Shown here piece by piece: positions 1 through 4,867 of a DNA stretch of 5,016 nucleotides. The stretch is taken from NCBI GenBank assembly GCA_030018715.1, contig JASEHN010000267.1:1-5016 (forward strand), given 5' to 3'. Every line of letters starts with the position of its first letter. Within the stretch, counting starts at the first letter, position 1. Made by a program: the position numbers and the translations under genes. This DNA comes from Thermodesulfobacteriota bacterium (lineage in GTDB: Bacteria > Desulfobacterota > SM23-61). The notes beneath the pieces were generated by a model. It was not told where the DNA came from. It saw only the letters and a program-made list of their open reading frames with translations, and made no database searches.

Positions 1-13
1 CCCGGACCTCAAC

Positions 14-35
14 AAAGGTGGTAAAACCACTTTTT
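14..35 (+). terminator. Possible intrinsic terminator of a gene left of the window
   Basis: GTGGT (18-22), loop AAA, ACCAC (26-30) form a stem that A-T and G-T pairs extend outward (14-17 with 31-34). The right arm runs into five T residues (31-35). This would end a plus-strand transcript entering from the left. The stem is short and the T tract modest, so this is tentative. Confidence 0.4.
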
Positions 36-100
36 CAAACCGCTAAATTGATACCTTTTTTCAACTTTTGTGCAGTCTGCAGCGGGATCATTTTAGAGGC

Positions 101-129
101 TTGACGATTATCCTTTACTTTTTCTTAAT
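101..129 (+). promoter_or_regulatory. Candidate sigma-70-type promoter of the small gene at 203
   Basis: TTGACG (101-106) matches five of six bases of the -35 consensus. A 17-base spacer separates it from CTTAAT (124-129), four of six for the -10 box. Transcription would start near 136, leaving a leader of about 65 bases that contains the tandem CTCTGTG repeats and the ribosome binding site. Confidence 0.4.
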
Positions 130-143
130 CATGGTTTTAAAAA

Positions 144-170
144 CTCTGTGATCTCTGTGTCCTCTGTGGC
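144..170 (+). repeat. Three tandem 9-mers CTCTGTGNN in the leader
   Basis: CTCTGTG occurs at 144, 153 and 162, exactly nine bases apart, each followed by two variable bases (AT, TC, GC). The array sits between the candidate promoter and the Shine-Dalgarno of the gene at 203. I recall similar CTCTGTG-rich tracts scattered between genes in environmental bacterial genomes. Whether this copy regulates the gene or is a passive dispersed repeat cannot be told here. Confidence 0.6.
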
Positions 171-202
171 TAATTTAAACCATTTTTGAAAGGAGAAACA
201 CC

Positions 203-403
203 ATGACACCCGTTACCCCCGAAGGAACTCCCGTACGCAAGGCCATCCAGTGGGTGTCCAAGATGCGCGAGGAAGGAGGAAAGGCATCTCTGGCGATTCT
301 AATTGAACAGGCCTGTGTGCGTTTCAATCTCTCACCCAAAGACTGTGATTTTCTGCACCGGTTTTTCAGCGAGCAGGAAACAAGCAGGGCGGAGGAAGGG
401 TGA
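203..403 (+). CDS. Small conserved-looking protein of unknown function (66 aa)
   Basis: The ATG at 203 has a strong Shine-Dalgarno, AAAGGAG at 189-195, seven bases upstream, and the frame ends in TGA at 401-403. The product is soluble, with no signal peptide, membrane segment or cysteine metal motif. Residues 12-21 (RKAIQWVSKM) and about 28-41 look like amphipathic helices. Residues 41-55 hold the pattern FNLSPKDCDFLHRFF, which I associate with short uncharacterised deltaproteobacterial proteins of the form 'RKA.QW...ACxRFxLSPKxxxFLxRF'. No enzymatic motif is visible and I do not assign a function. The gene stands alone and converges on the minus-strand hydrolase. The ribosome binding site and low-complexity-free sequence make it a credible gene despite its size. 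Confidence 0.75.
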   Translation: MTPVTPEGTPVRKAIQWVSKMREEGGKASLAILIEQACVRFNLSPKDCDFLHRFFSEQETSRAEEG

Positions 404-472
404 AGCTAACAACCTCTTATCTTCCCCTGCTGGCATTTTCCTTGGATAGGCTTGCTCTTGCAACCGAACTGT

Positions 473-494
473 AAAAAAACGGGGGGACCGCCGT
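473..494 (-). terminator. Intrinsic terminator after the hydrolase gene
   Basis: Read on the minus strand, two bases after the stop codon, ACGG (494-491) and CCGT (482-479) enclose further G-C pairs. Seven T residues (479-473) follow. This is a standard rho-independent signal in the right place to end the ligase-hydrolase transcript. Read on the plus strand the same hairpin is followed by CTTTATTT, so it may also stop the converging transcript of the small gene. Confidence 0.65.
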
Positions 495-496
495 CT

Positions 497-1204
497 TTAT
501 TTCGAGAAGACGTATTCTTGCCCGGGATCCAAAACCACTACCTCCACTCCGGGTGCTTCCTTCCTGGTTATGTCGACGAACTCTTTTGTATCCTGTACAA
601 GGATGGGGAAAGTCTTGTAATGCATGGGAATGACTTTCTTGGGGGAGATCATCTTCGTGGCCCAGGCAGCCTGAAGCGGGTCCATGGTGAAGACACTGCC
701 GATGGGCAACAGGGCCACGTCAATTTTATATAACTCCCCTATGGTCTTCATCGTATCGAAGAGACCGGTATCGCCTGCGTGGTAAATCGTCGTCCCGTCC
801 TCCAGCTTGACAACATACCCACAGGGAGCTCCCGTAGCCGTAGAGTGGAAAGCCTGGGTCATGGTCACCGAGATCCCTTCATAAAGCAGGTTTCCCCCAA
901 TGTTCATGCCATAGCCGAAGTAACACACTTTTTCCGCCGGGATATGGGATTCGCTTTGGAGGCGGCGCGCCGTCTCCACGTTGGCCACAAGTAAGCCACC
1001 GGTCTTTTTGACTACATCTGCAGCTTGCCCAACATGATCAAAATGATCATGGGTTACCAACACCATAGCCGCTTCCTTCACGTCATTGATATTGAAAGCA
1101 GATAGGGGGTTTTCAAACCAGGGGTCAATGTAAAGAATTTTCCCGCTGTTAGAAGTAATCTGGAAACCAGCATGCGATAACCATTTGATCGTTGTCTTTC
1201 CCAT
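497..1204 (-). CDS. UPF0173-family metal-dependent hydrolase (metallo-beta-lactamase fold)
   Basis: This 235-residue protein is close to the usual length of the UPF0173/YtkL-type group of the metallo-beta-lactamase superfamily. The metal-binding signature HDHFDH is at residues 52-57, preceded by a strand ending in Asp27 (YIDPWF). Further ligand candidates are His120 (AFHSTATG), Asp145 (YHAGDTGLF) and His195 (IPMHYKTFP), so all expected ligands of a two-metal site are present and the enzyme is probably active. 'WLSHAGFQI' at 8-16 is the typical N-terminal strand of this group. There is no signal peptide, so it should be cytoplasmic. The family's natural substrate is not established. The ATG at 1204 is set by a strong AAAGGAGG-type Shine-Dalgarno. 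It lies 40 bases downstream of the lipoate-ligase-like gene on the same strand and is probably cotranscribed with it. Confidence 0.93.
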   Translation of the reverse strand: MGKTTIKWLSHAGFQITSNSGKILYIDPWFENPLSAFNINDVKEAAMVLVTHDHFDHVGQAADVVKKTGGLLVANVETARRLQSESHIPAEKVCYFGYGMNIGGNLLYEGISVTMTQAFHSTATGAPCGYVVKLEDGTTIYHAGDTGLFDTMKTIGELYKIDVALLPIGSVFTMDPLQAAWATKMISPKKVIPMHYKTFPILVQDTKEFVDITRKEAPGVEVVVLDPGQEYVFSK

Positions 1205-1244
1205 TTTAAACCTCCTTTAAACGTTTTGGTAATTCTTTACTCTG

Positions 1245-2330
1245 TTAAGAAGCTTTGCCCACCGCTTCCAGTACCAGCCGAACTAAATCATCGGGTGTCG
1301 TTCCGGTAAACTGATAACCTAACTTTTCATAAACGGCTTGAACCTTTTCTCTGATCTTTTTTCCGTCAACGGGACTTCCTTTCAAAGCTTCTTCCACTTC
1401 CTCCAGAGCGGTAACCGGTGAACAAAGGATGTTCCCGGAAAAAAGAAGATTATGAATATGGCCTTCTTTGGTCAAAACCACGGCTCGAATCAATCCTCCC
1501 CTGGGAACCTTCCAAATCGTTTCTCCCCGTTTAACTCCAGAAGGAAGGGAGCCGAATTTCTTTTTTTCGGTGCGGGTCAGAAGGATTTCTGGAGAATACT
1601 TCTGCCGGTTTTCCTGCTCATAGTTCATCTCCACTTCACTGAGCCGGCCCAGAATGAGTTTCACTCCGAATATTTTTTCCAACGCATGCTGGTAAGCATC
1701 CCTCACCTCATCCAAGTTGACCGGCCTCCCTAACAGCTCTTCTAAGGAAACAGCCCGTTCCCCAATGGACTTTGCTTCCTTGTCGGCAAATTTTTCAGCA
1801 GGAATGTTCAAGGCGGGGTTGATGAGGTCAATCGGGGATGGCTTGTAAAGTAAAACACTGGCTCCGCTCCAGACATCCCCCATAAAGCTTCCGCCCATCC
1901 AGGATATCTTCCGCCCTTTCACCTCCATGTCATTGAAAGGGCGAAACTCCGCTTCTATTCCCCATTTTTCGTTAAATACTTCAGCCATTTGGGGGATGAT
2001 CATTTTGAATATTTCGGCTACAGTGGGCGGAAGGAAATTTTTTCCGACGATGATATAGGCCGCAAAGAACCCTGGATAGGCTACATTTACGTAATAAGGC
2101 TGAAACCGGCGGGACACGCCGATGTCATGGGCTCGACAATATTCCAAATTAATGTCTTTCTCCGGGTCCGGGTAGAAACCCAAGGATATGCCGATCTTTT
2201 TCATACTGCAAAAGGCCACTGTATCAGGCGCCTGCCCTTCCATTCGGGCGCGCTGGATGGCCGGGTTTAAAAAAGCAGAATTCTCGTTAATATCTACGTA
2301 AAGGTCCAGCAATCTCCATTCTTTGCTCAT
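1245..2330 (-). CDS. Lipoate/biotin protein ligase-fold protein with degenerate lipoyl site
   Basis: A 361-residue protein of the LplA-like fold. Residues 61-75 (NLEYCRAHDIGVSRR) align with the family's 'NLeyCrehgIpVvRR' segment. Residues 132-143 (FNDMEVKGRKIS) match the catalytic-lysine motif 'NDvxvxGrKiS', with Lys141 as the presumed active-site lysine. However, the glycine loop that should follow RR (xSGGGxVYHD) is replaced by FQPYYVNVAYPG, and the residues after KIS are WMGGSF instead of GSAQ. Residues about 275-358 resemble the accessory C-terminal domain of bacterial lipoate ligases (GGLIR... LCSPV... LKGSPVDGKKI). The upstream TTG at 2345 lies inside the ribosome binding site. AGGAGG sits six bases before the ATG at 2330, which I take as start. 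The fold is clear, but lipoate as substrate is doubtful. It is the first gene of a probable pair with the hydrolase. Confidence 0.85.
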   Translation of the reverse strand: MSKEWRLLDLYVDINENSAFLNPAIQRARMEGQAPDTVAFCSMKKIGISLGFYPDPEKDINLEYCRAHDIGVSRRFQPYYVNVAYPGFFAAYIIVGKNFLPPTVAEIFKMIIPQMAEVFNEKWGIEAEFRPFNDMEVKGRKISWMGGSFMGDVWSGASVLLYKPSPIDLINPALNIPAEKFADKEAKSIGERAVSLEELLGRPVNLDEVRDAYQHALEKIFGVKLILGRLSEVEMNYEQENRQKYSPEILLTRTEKKKFGSLPSGVKRGETIWKVPRGGLIRAVVLTKEGHIHNLLFSGNILCSPVTALEEVEEALKGSPVDGKKIREKVQAVYEKLGYQFTGTTPDDLVRLVLEAVGKAS

Positions 2331-2533
2331 GGGCTCCCTCCTCAATAACGTGACGGAAATAAAGCTTGAACAGAATCAATTCTTGTTCTCGCCTCAACTT
2401 TGGATTCTTGCGCTATCTCTTATGAAACAAAGATAACTTCCTTCCCCTTCCGTCTTTTGTCGGCGAAGAGGTTTATTGGTCAAAGAAATAACTTTAAGGG
2501 ATTGTTTCACGGGAGCTGGCCGTACGAAAATTG

Positions 2534-2560
2534 TTTATAATTTTGTTTAAAATAAGTCAA
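2534..2560 (-). promoter_or_regulatory. Weak promoter candidate for the ligase-hydrolase pair
   Basis: On the minus strand TTGACT (2560-2555) is a five-of-six -35 match and TATAAA (2539-2534) a five-of-six -10 match. The 15-base spacer is shorter than the preferred 17. A start near 2527 would give a leader of about 200 bases. No better pair was seen nearer the gene. Confidence 0.3.
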
Positions 2561-2665
2561 GAAGAATTTCCAGGTTTGTCGTTTCCTGATTGAATAAAGA
2601 AACCTAACCGGGACTCTAAACCATTGGTTTTGCTGCGACAAGTTTTACAGTTTGTTTATTGGTAG

Positions 2666-2803
2666 AATATAAACATCGCTACCGCCAACCTGATGAACGC
2701 AATGGAGATCAACTTGGACCCGATCCCGGTGAAGTTGGGGTCGGCTGGCTTGAGCTGGTCCGGATTGGTGTATGTCGGGGTATTATCCTACAATTTTATC
2801 TGA
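2666..2803 (+). pseudogene. Coding-like scrap, possible 3' end of a lost gene
   Basis: This GC-richer island is open for 45 codons on the plus strand, from just after a TAG to a TGA. It ends in residues LVYVGVLSYNFI. Alternating aromatic/aliphatic residues closing on YNF resemble the last strand of an outer-membrane beta-barrel. There is no ribosome binding site for its internal ATGs (2693, 2702). The minus strand is also open here and reads as a peptide with a hydrophobic tail, so neither strand nor family is secure. It is offered as a possible gene remnant, not a gene. Confidence 0.15.
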
Positions 2804-2819
2804 AAAAGAAAATTTGAGA

Positions 2820-3080
2820 TCATGGGGAAGTATTCTTCAAGATATATTTCTTCCTGGGCAGGTCTTCTTGAATGGCCATGATTTCATCCCGATAACTCTC
2901 GGGTGCCTCCACGTGGCCCCAACCTTTTTGAACCTGGAAAATACCGCCATAAGCAGTGTCATGATAGCTCTTCATGCGATGGGGAATTTGCCGCTCCGTA
3001 AGGATTGAATCCATCAGCTGGGCTTCAATCTCATTTTCAAGCACTACGATTTTTTTATACCCTTCCGAGTCTCCAACCAT
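2820..3080 (-). CDS. Small DUF2007-like protein (86 aa)
   Basis: An 86-residue cytoplasmic protein. Residues 9-33 (YKKIVVLENEIEAQLMDSIL... followed by TERQIPHRM) give a beta strand, a helix and a second strand. This is the pattern 'vvvyt.neieA.li.s.Le..gIp' of DUF2007-type putative signal-transducing domains. The second half has GGIFQVQKGWGHVEAP (45-60) and a helix with EIMAIQEDL (66-74), which continue that ferredoxin-like plan. No catalytic residues are apparent and the function is unknown. The ATG at 3080 has only a weak purine stretch (AAGGG) upstream. The gene is followed by noncoding DNA and starts about 45 bases from the decayed repeat copy at 3124. Confidence 0.7.
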   Translation of the reverse strand: MVGDSEGYKKIVVLENEIEAQLMDSILTERQIPHRMKSYHDTAYGGIFQVQKGWGHVEAPESYRDEIMAIQEDLPRKKYILKNTSP

Positions 3081-3123
3081 AAATTAACCCTTTTTCCTTA
3101 TTACCGGAAACCCAAGATATGCC

Positions 3124-3334
3124 CCACATCTGGGTCATCCTCACGCACTCTGTAAAGCTCAGATGTGCCTCTTCGCGGCCAGAGCCGTGCCCCCCCGACG
3201 AGACAGGCTCCCCTATAGGCCGCCGCATCTATGCCGCGAAACGGCATGGCCTATCGTTCAAGGCCAAAAGAAATCCCGCAAAGCGGGCTTTGGCTGGGAA
3301 TCTCTTGGCCTGTGTTATCTGCCTTTGCGGGCAA
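3124..3334 (+). repeat. Structured dispersed repeat, copy A (5'-truncated, decayed)
   Basis: From ACATCTGGGTCATC (3126-3139) onward this stretch matches copy B at 4868-5016. Shared blocks include TGTGCC, GCGGCCAG, GCCGTGCCC and ATAGGCCGCCGC with RTCT after it. It then continues into the part that lies beyond the window in copy B. ATAGGCC (3215-3221) pairs with GGCCTAT (3248-3254), stacked on ATGCCG/CGGCAT with loop CGAAA. AGGCCAA (3261-3267) pairs with TTGGCCT (3305-3311). CCCGCAAAG (3275-3283), lying inside that loop, can pair with CTTTGCGGG (3323-3331), a possible pseudoknot. The 5' arm of the closing stem is absent, so this copy is truncated. An 84-codon open frame over it is read as chance. 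Confidence 0.75.
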
Positions 3335-3363
3335 TATAAAAAAATAAGAAAAATTTACTTTTT

Positions 3364-3594
3364 TTATAATTGATTCCATTCCTCAGCAGTAACTTCACGG
3401 CCTATTATTTCTTCTATTTCTCGAATTATCATGCGAAGTTGTGGGATAGAATATTCTGTATTAGAAGGGATTGCCAGACGATGTGTTTAATAAACCAAAA
3501 ACTGATGTCTTGTTCCTGAGAGGGGACCGTCAAAACCAAGTTGTCGCAATCGATGAATGAAATCCCTGCGCTTACACGGCGTCCATTTGCTCAC
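3364..3594 (-). pseudogene. hicA: HicA-family toxin gene broken by TAA at codon 36
   Basis: Reading from GTG at 3594 gives 76 codons of HicA (YcfA-like mRNA interferase) sequence to the TAA at 3366-3364. Codons 1-35 encode MSKWTPCKRRDFIHRLRQLG and then a stretch ending SGTRHQFLVY, with the presumed catalytic histidine at codon 30. Codon 36 is TAA (3489-3487). The same frame then resumes with THRLAIPSNTEYSIPQLRMM and ends EVTAEEWNQL, a perfect family ending without frameshift. Relatives I recall often have Gln or another residue at that site, so a single CAA-to-TAA change would explain it. AGGGAG (3607-3602) lies seven bases before the GTG. The gene overlaps the end of hicB by 23 bases, as in intact modules. 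The truncated product lacks its last strand and helix and should be nontoxic unless the stop is read through. Confidence 0.85.
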
Positions 3595-3847
3595 GGGTTG
3601 GCTCCCTATTCAAATCAATTCCCCCTATGACTGGCAGAGGATGTCCAAGTTTTAATCCTACTAAAATCCAGTCTTCGAGTGTTGAGTGCAATTCCTCCTC
3701 ACATTCACGCAAAGTGTTTCCAAAGGCTATAACTCCTTTGCAGGGGGGGATCCTCCCAGCAAATGTGCCGTCTTCAAGCTTATCATAGACCGCTTGAGCC
3801 ATCATCTGTTCCACATACTCACTCAGGATATATCGTATTACAGGCAT
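3572..3847 (-). CDS. hicB: HicB-family antitoxin
   Basis: A 91-residue antitoxin of the HicB type, expected to bind and neutralise the HicA RNase and to repress its own promoter. The partial RNase-H-like HicB domain covers residues 14-78. DGTFAGRIPPCKGVIAFGNT (26-45) is the hallmark strand-turn, followed by the helix around LRECEEELHSTLEDWI (46-61). LKLGHPLPVIGGIDLN (65-80) closes the domain. There is no separate C-terminal helix-turn-helix, as in the short HicB group. The ATG at 3847 is chosen because GGGAGG sits six bases upstream; a GTG at 3865 lies upstream of that Shine-Dalgarno. It is intact, whereas its partner hicA, overlapping its last 23 bases, is interrupted, so it is an orphan antitoxin. 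Confidence 0.9.
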   Translation of the reverse strand: MPVIRYILSEYVEQMMAQAVYDKLEDGTFAGRIPPCKGVIAFGNTLRECEEELHSTLEDWILVGLKLGHPLPVIGGIDLNREPTREQMDAV

Positions 3848-3925
3848 AATAAACCTCCCTGCCACAACCTTTAATGAATTATAACAGAGTTAAAGCTCAT
3901 GATGAAACAAATTCTAAGCTTCATC
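3848..3925 (-). promoter_or_regulatory. hicB promoter with inverted-repeat operator candidates
   Basis: On the minus strand a perfect TATAAT occupies 3883-3878, about 30 bases before the hicB ATG; the -35 region is weak. CTTTAA (3869-3874) and TTAAAG (3890-3895) form an inverted repeat flanking the -10 box, with centres 21 bases apart (two helical turns). A second one, GATGAA (3901-3906) and TTCATC (3920-3925), lies just upstream. Either could be the operator for HicB autorepression; the operator role is inferred from position. Confidence 0.4.
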
Positions 3926-3990
3926 CGCCGGTGTTGGAATAATTTATCATTTGTACTATCCGTCCTTTCGGGAGGCTCCTGCATTGAATG

Positions 3991-4068
3991 GACAACGATT
4001 CTGCTGTTTGTGAAGTTGGTGTAAGCCAATTTGGACGAACCCAATGATCCACAAACAGCGTGTTAGCC
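3991..4068. repeat. Perfect 10-bp inverted repeat after the 52-aa gene
   Basis: GCTGTTTGTG (4003-4012) and CACAAACAGC (4050-4059) are perfectly complementary around a 37-base loop. The hairpin starts three bases after the stop codon of the minus-strand gene at 4063, but no T run follows, so it is not an ordinary intrinsic terminator. Outside the stem, AAC (3994-3996) and GTT (4062-4064) are also complementary, which recalls the outer boxes of integron attC sites. The seven-base boxes deviate from the attC consensus. The rest of the gap to hicB shows nothing else I can name. Confidence 0.5.
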
Positions 4069-4221
4069 GAAGTGCACCTTTTCCTTTTGTTTCATTAAAT
4101 GGCCAAACTTTTTGCGTAATAAATCAAGTTGTTCTTTTTCTGAAAGACGGCATAATCTGTCTTCTGCCACTTTTTGAAGTCGGAGTTTCATCTCTACCGC
4201 ATCATATTTCTTAGCTTTCAT
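4063..4221 (-). CDS. 52-aa antitoxin-like orphan protein
   Basis: A very small, highly charged helical protein: MKAKKYDAVEMKLRLQKVAE, then the helix pattern LSEKEQLDLLRKKFGHLMKQ. The opening 'MKxKxYDAVEMK' resembles short antitoxin-like proteins whose N-terminus contacts a toxin or DNA; that family likeness is from memory and functionally unproven. The ATG at 4221 is preferred over one 13 codons upstream (4260), because AAGGAGG lies six bases before it. No toxin gene follows in the 215 bases before hicB, so if it is an antitoxin it is an orphan. It is on the same strand as the BrnT-type module and starts 69 bases after that module's stop codon. Confidence 0.6.
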   Translation of the reverse strand: MKAKKYDAVEMKLRLQKVAEDRLCRLSEKEQLDLLRKKFGHLMKQKEKVHFG

Positions 4222-4256
4222 AAAGCACCTCCTTCGGGATCCTAATATCAAAGAGG

Positions 4257-4314
4257 GCAAAGCCTTTGGCTGCTAATCTTTTGGCCTGGGTTAGCGGCCG
4301 TTCTTTGCGAGCAA
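4257..4314 (+). repeat. Structured dispersed repeat, copy C (3' end only)
   Basis: By hand alignment this 58-base segment is roughly 80 percent identical to 3278-3333, the 3' end of copy A. The shared order is GCAAAGC, CTTTGGCTG, AATCT, TTGGCCTG, GTTA, TTTGCG and GCAA, with a three-base gap near the start and two extra bases before TTTGCG. The rest of the element is missing. It overlaps the last eight codons of the minus-strand antitoxin gene, so it supplies that protein's C-terminal residues and stop codon. Confidence 0.65.
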
Positions 4315-4578
4315 ATCTTTTCTAGATCCCGTAAATGCCGCTTCTTCTATGTCTAACCTCTCCTGTATAATCCGCTTGAGCCAGTTGTCTAAATTCGCCT
4401 CACGATGCAAACGTGCAAAGAAAGCTGCCTTAGTCGCCAATGCTGCCGGGATTGATACAGAGGTCAATTTTGATCTACGGACCTTCACAGGTTTTTCCCA
4501 CGCAGTTTCATCATCTGCTTGAGCGGTCACGATACGATCGATTTCTTCTTCACTCATAACTTTTCTTTTTGCTTTCAT
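4291..4578 (-). CDS. Antitoxin partner of BrnT-type toxin (ribbon-helix-helix-like)
   Basis: A 95-residue protein in the position of BrnA, directly after the BrnT-type gene. The N-terminal part (MSEEEIDRIVTAQADDETAWEKP, broken here as residues 8-17 and 18-30) looks like the toxin-wrapping segment. Residues 38-82 look like a ribbon-helix-helix: strand LTSVSIP, helix AALATKAAFFARLHRE, turn, helix NLDNWLKRIIQERLDIEEA. It should bind the toxin and repress the operon. The ATG at 4578 overlaps the toxin's stop codon as ATGA, typical of translational coupling. An ATG three codons upstream (4587) is an alternative. The last codons, LLAKNGR, lie in repeat copy C, so the natural C-terminus may have been replaced. 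It is not a close match to textbook BrnA, so the name is by position and fold. Confidence 0.72.
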   Translation of the reverse strand: MKAKRKVMSEEEIDRIVTAQADDETAWEKPVKVRRSKLTSVSIPAALATKAAFFARLHREANLDNWLKRIIQERLDIEEAAFTGSRKDLLAKNGR

Positions 4579-4826
4579 ATTTCCCATCCTGTGATAACCC
4601 GAACAACATTGCCCGGTTTGAGTTGAAAAATTATTCTAAGCTTTCGCCCTCCCACTGTATTGCCAATAAGTTGGTAACGGTCTTTGTATGTCTTATTTCT
4701 ACGAATCTCAAAATACGAAAAAAAACATTCGACTGCTTCTTCAAAAGTGACTCCATGACTACTGAGTTTATCGCGATCAAAGTCATATTCAAAATCCGAG
4801 GGAATAAATCGATTCCAATTTACCAT
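4575..4826 (-). CDS. brnT: BrnT-family ribonuclease toxin
   Basis: An 83-residue protein with the BrnT layout (RelE-like fold, type II toxin that cleaves RNA). FEYDFDRDKLSSHGVTFEEA at 12-31 corresponds to the family's 'FxWDxxKxxxNxxKHGVxFxeA' opening. DRYQLIGNTVGGRKLRIIF (49-67) gives the central strands. NVVRVITGWEI (73-83) replaces the usual 'iRiISaR' ending, so the family's terminal arginine is Trp-containing here. Lys20, His24, Arg50 and Arg76 are candidate active or RNA-contacting residues. The ATG at 4826 has AAGGA eight bases upstream. The gene is complete, overlaps its antitoxin by four bases, and is divergent from the structured repeat that begins about 40 bases away. Confidence 0.75.
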   Translation of the reverse strand: MVNWNRFIPSDFEYDFDRDKLSSHGVTFEEAVECFFSYFEIRRNKTYKDRYQLIGNTVGGRKLRIIFQLKPGNVVRVITGWEI

Positions 4827-4867
4827 TTATGATATCCTTATTTGTTATTCTTAAGTACTCGCAAAGA

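Larger units (their letters stand above)
2331..2819. other. Intergenic stretch of about 490 bases with no convincing gene
   Basis: Most of this stretch is AT-rich and stop-laden in all frames I read. It holds a candidate promoter for the ligase gene (2534-2560), giving a long leader of roughly 200 bases before the ATG at 2330. It also holds a GC-richer coding-like scrap at about 2666-2803 (separate entry). I found no tRNA, no riboswitch I recognise and no good terminator. Confidence 0.6.

Noticed and set aside
144..170. CRISPR-like repeat
   Set aside because: Units are only nine bases with two-base gaps, far too short for repeats and spacers.
452..994. Plus-strand open frames over the hydrolase
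   Set aside because: They are antisense to a gene with every expected catalytic motif and have no ribosome binding sites.
1452..2270. Plus-strand open frames over the ligase-like gene
   Set aside because: Antisense shadows of a clear protein family; no domain resemblance.
2343..2345. TTG as start of the ligase-like protein
   Set aside because: It lies next to and partly within the AGGAGG that serves the ATG at 2330, so it cannot be the favoured start.
2772..3008. 78-codon plus-strand open frame
   Set aside because: Mostly antisense to the DUF2007-like gene; no ribosome binding site and no recognisable motif.
3119..3373. 84-codon plus-strand open frame
   Set aside because: It lies almost wholly in repeat copy A, has no ribosome binding site, an unnatural composition, and its conservation follows RNA stems rather than codons.
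3686..3874. 62-codon plus-strand open frame
   Set aside because: Antisense to hicB, whose family motifs are clear.
4003..4059. Hairpin as an intrinsic terminator
   Set aside because: The loop is 37 bases and no T run follows on either strand.
4569..4832. 87-codon plus-strand open frame
   Set aside because: Antisense to the BrnT-type toxin gene and without a ribosome binding site.
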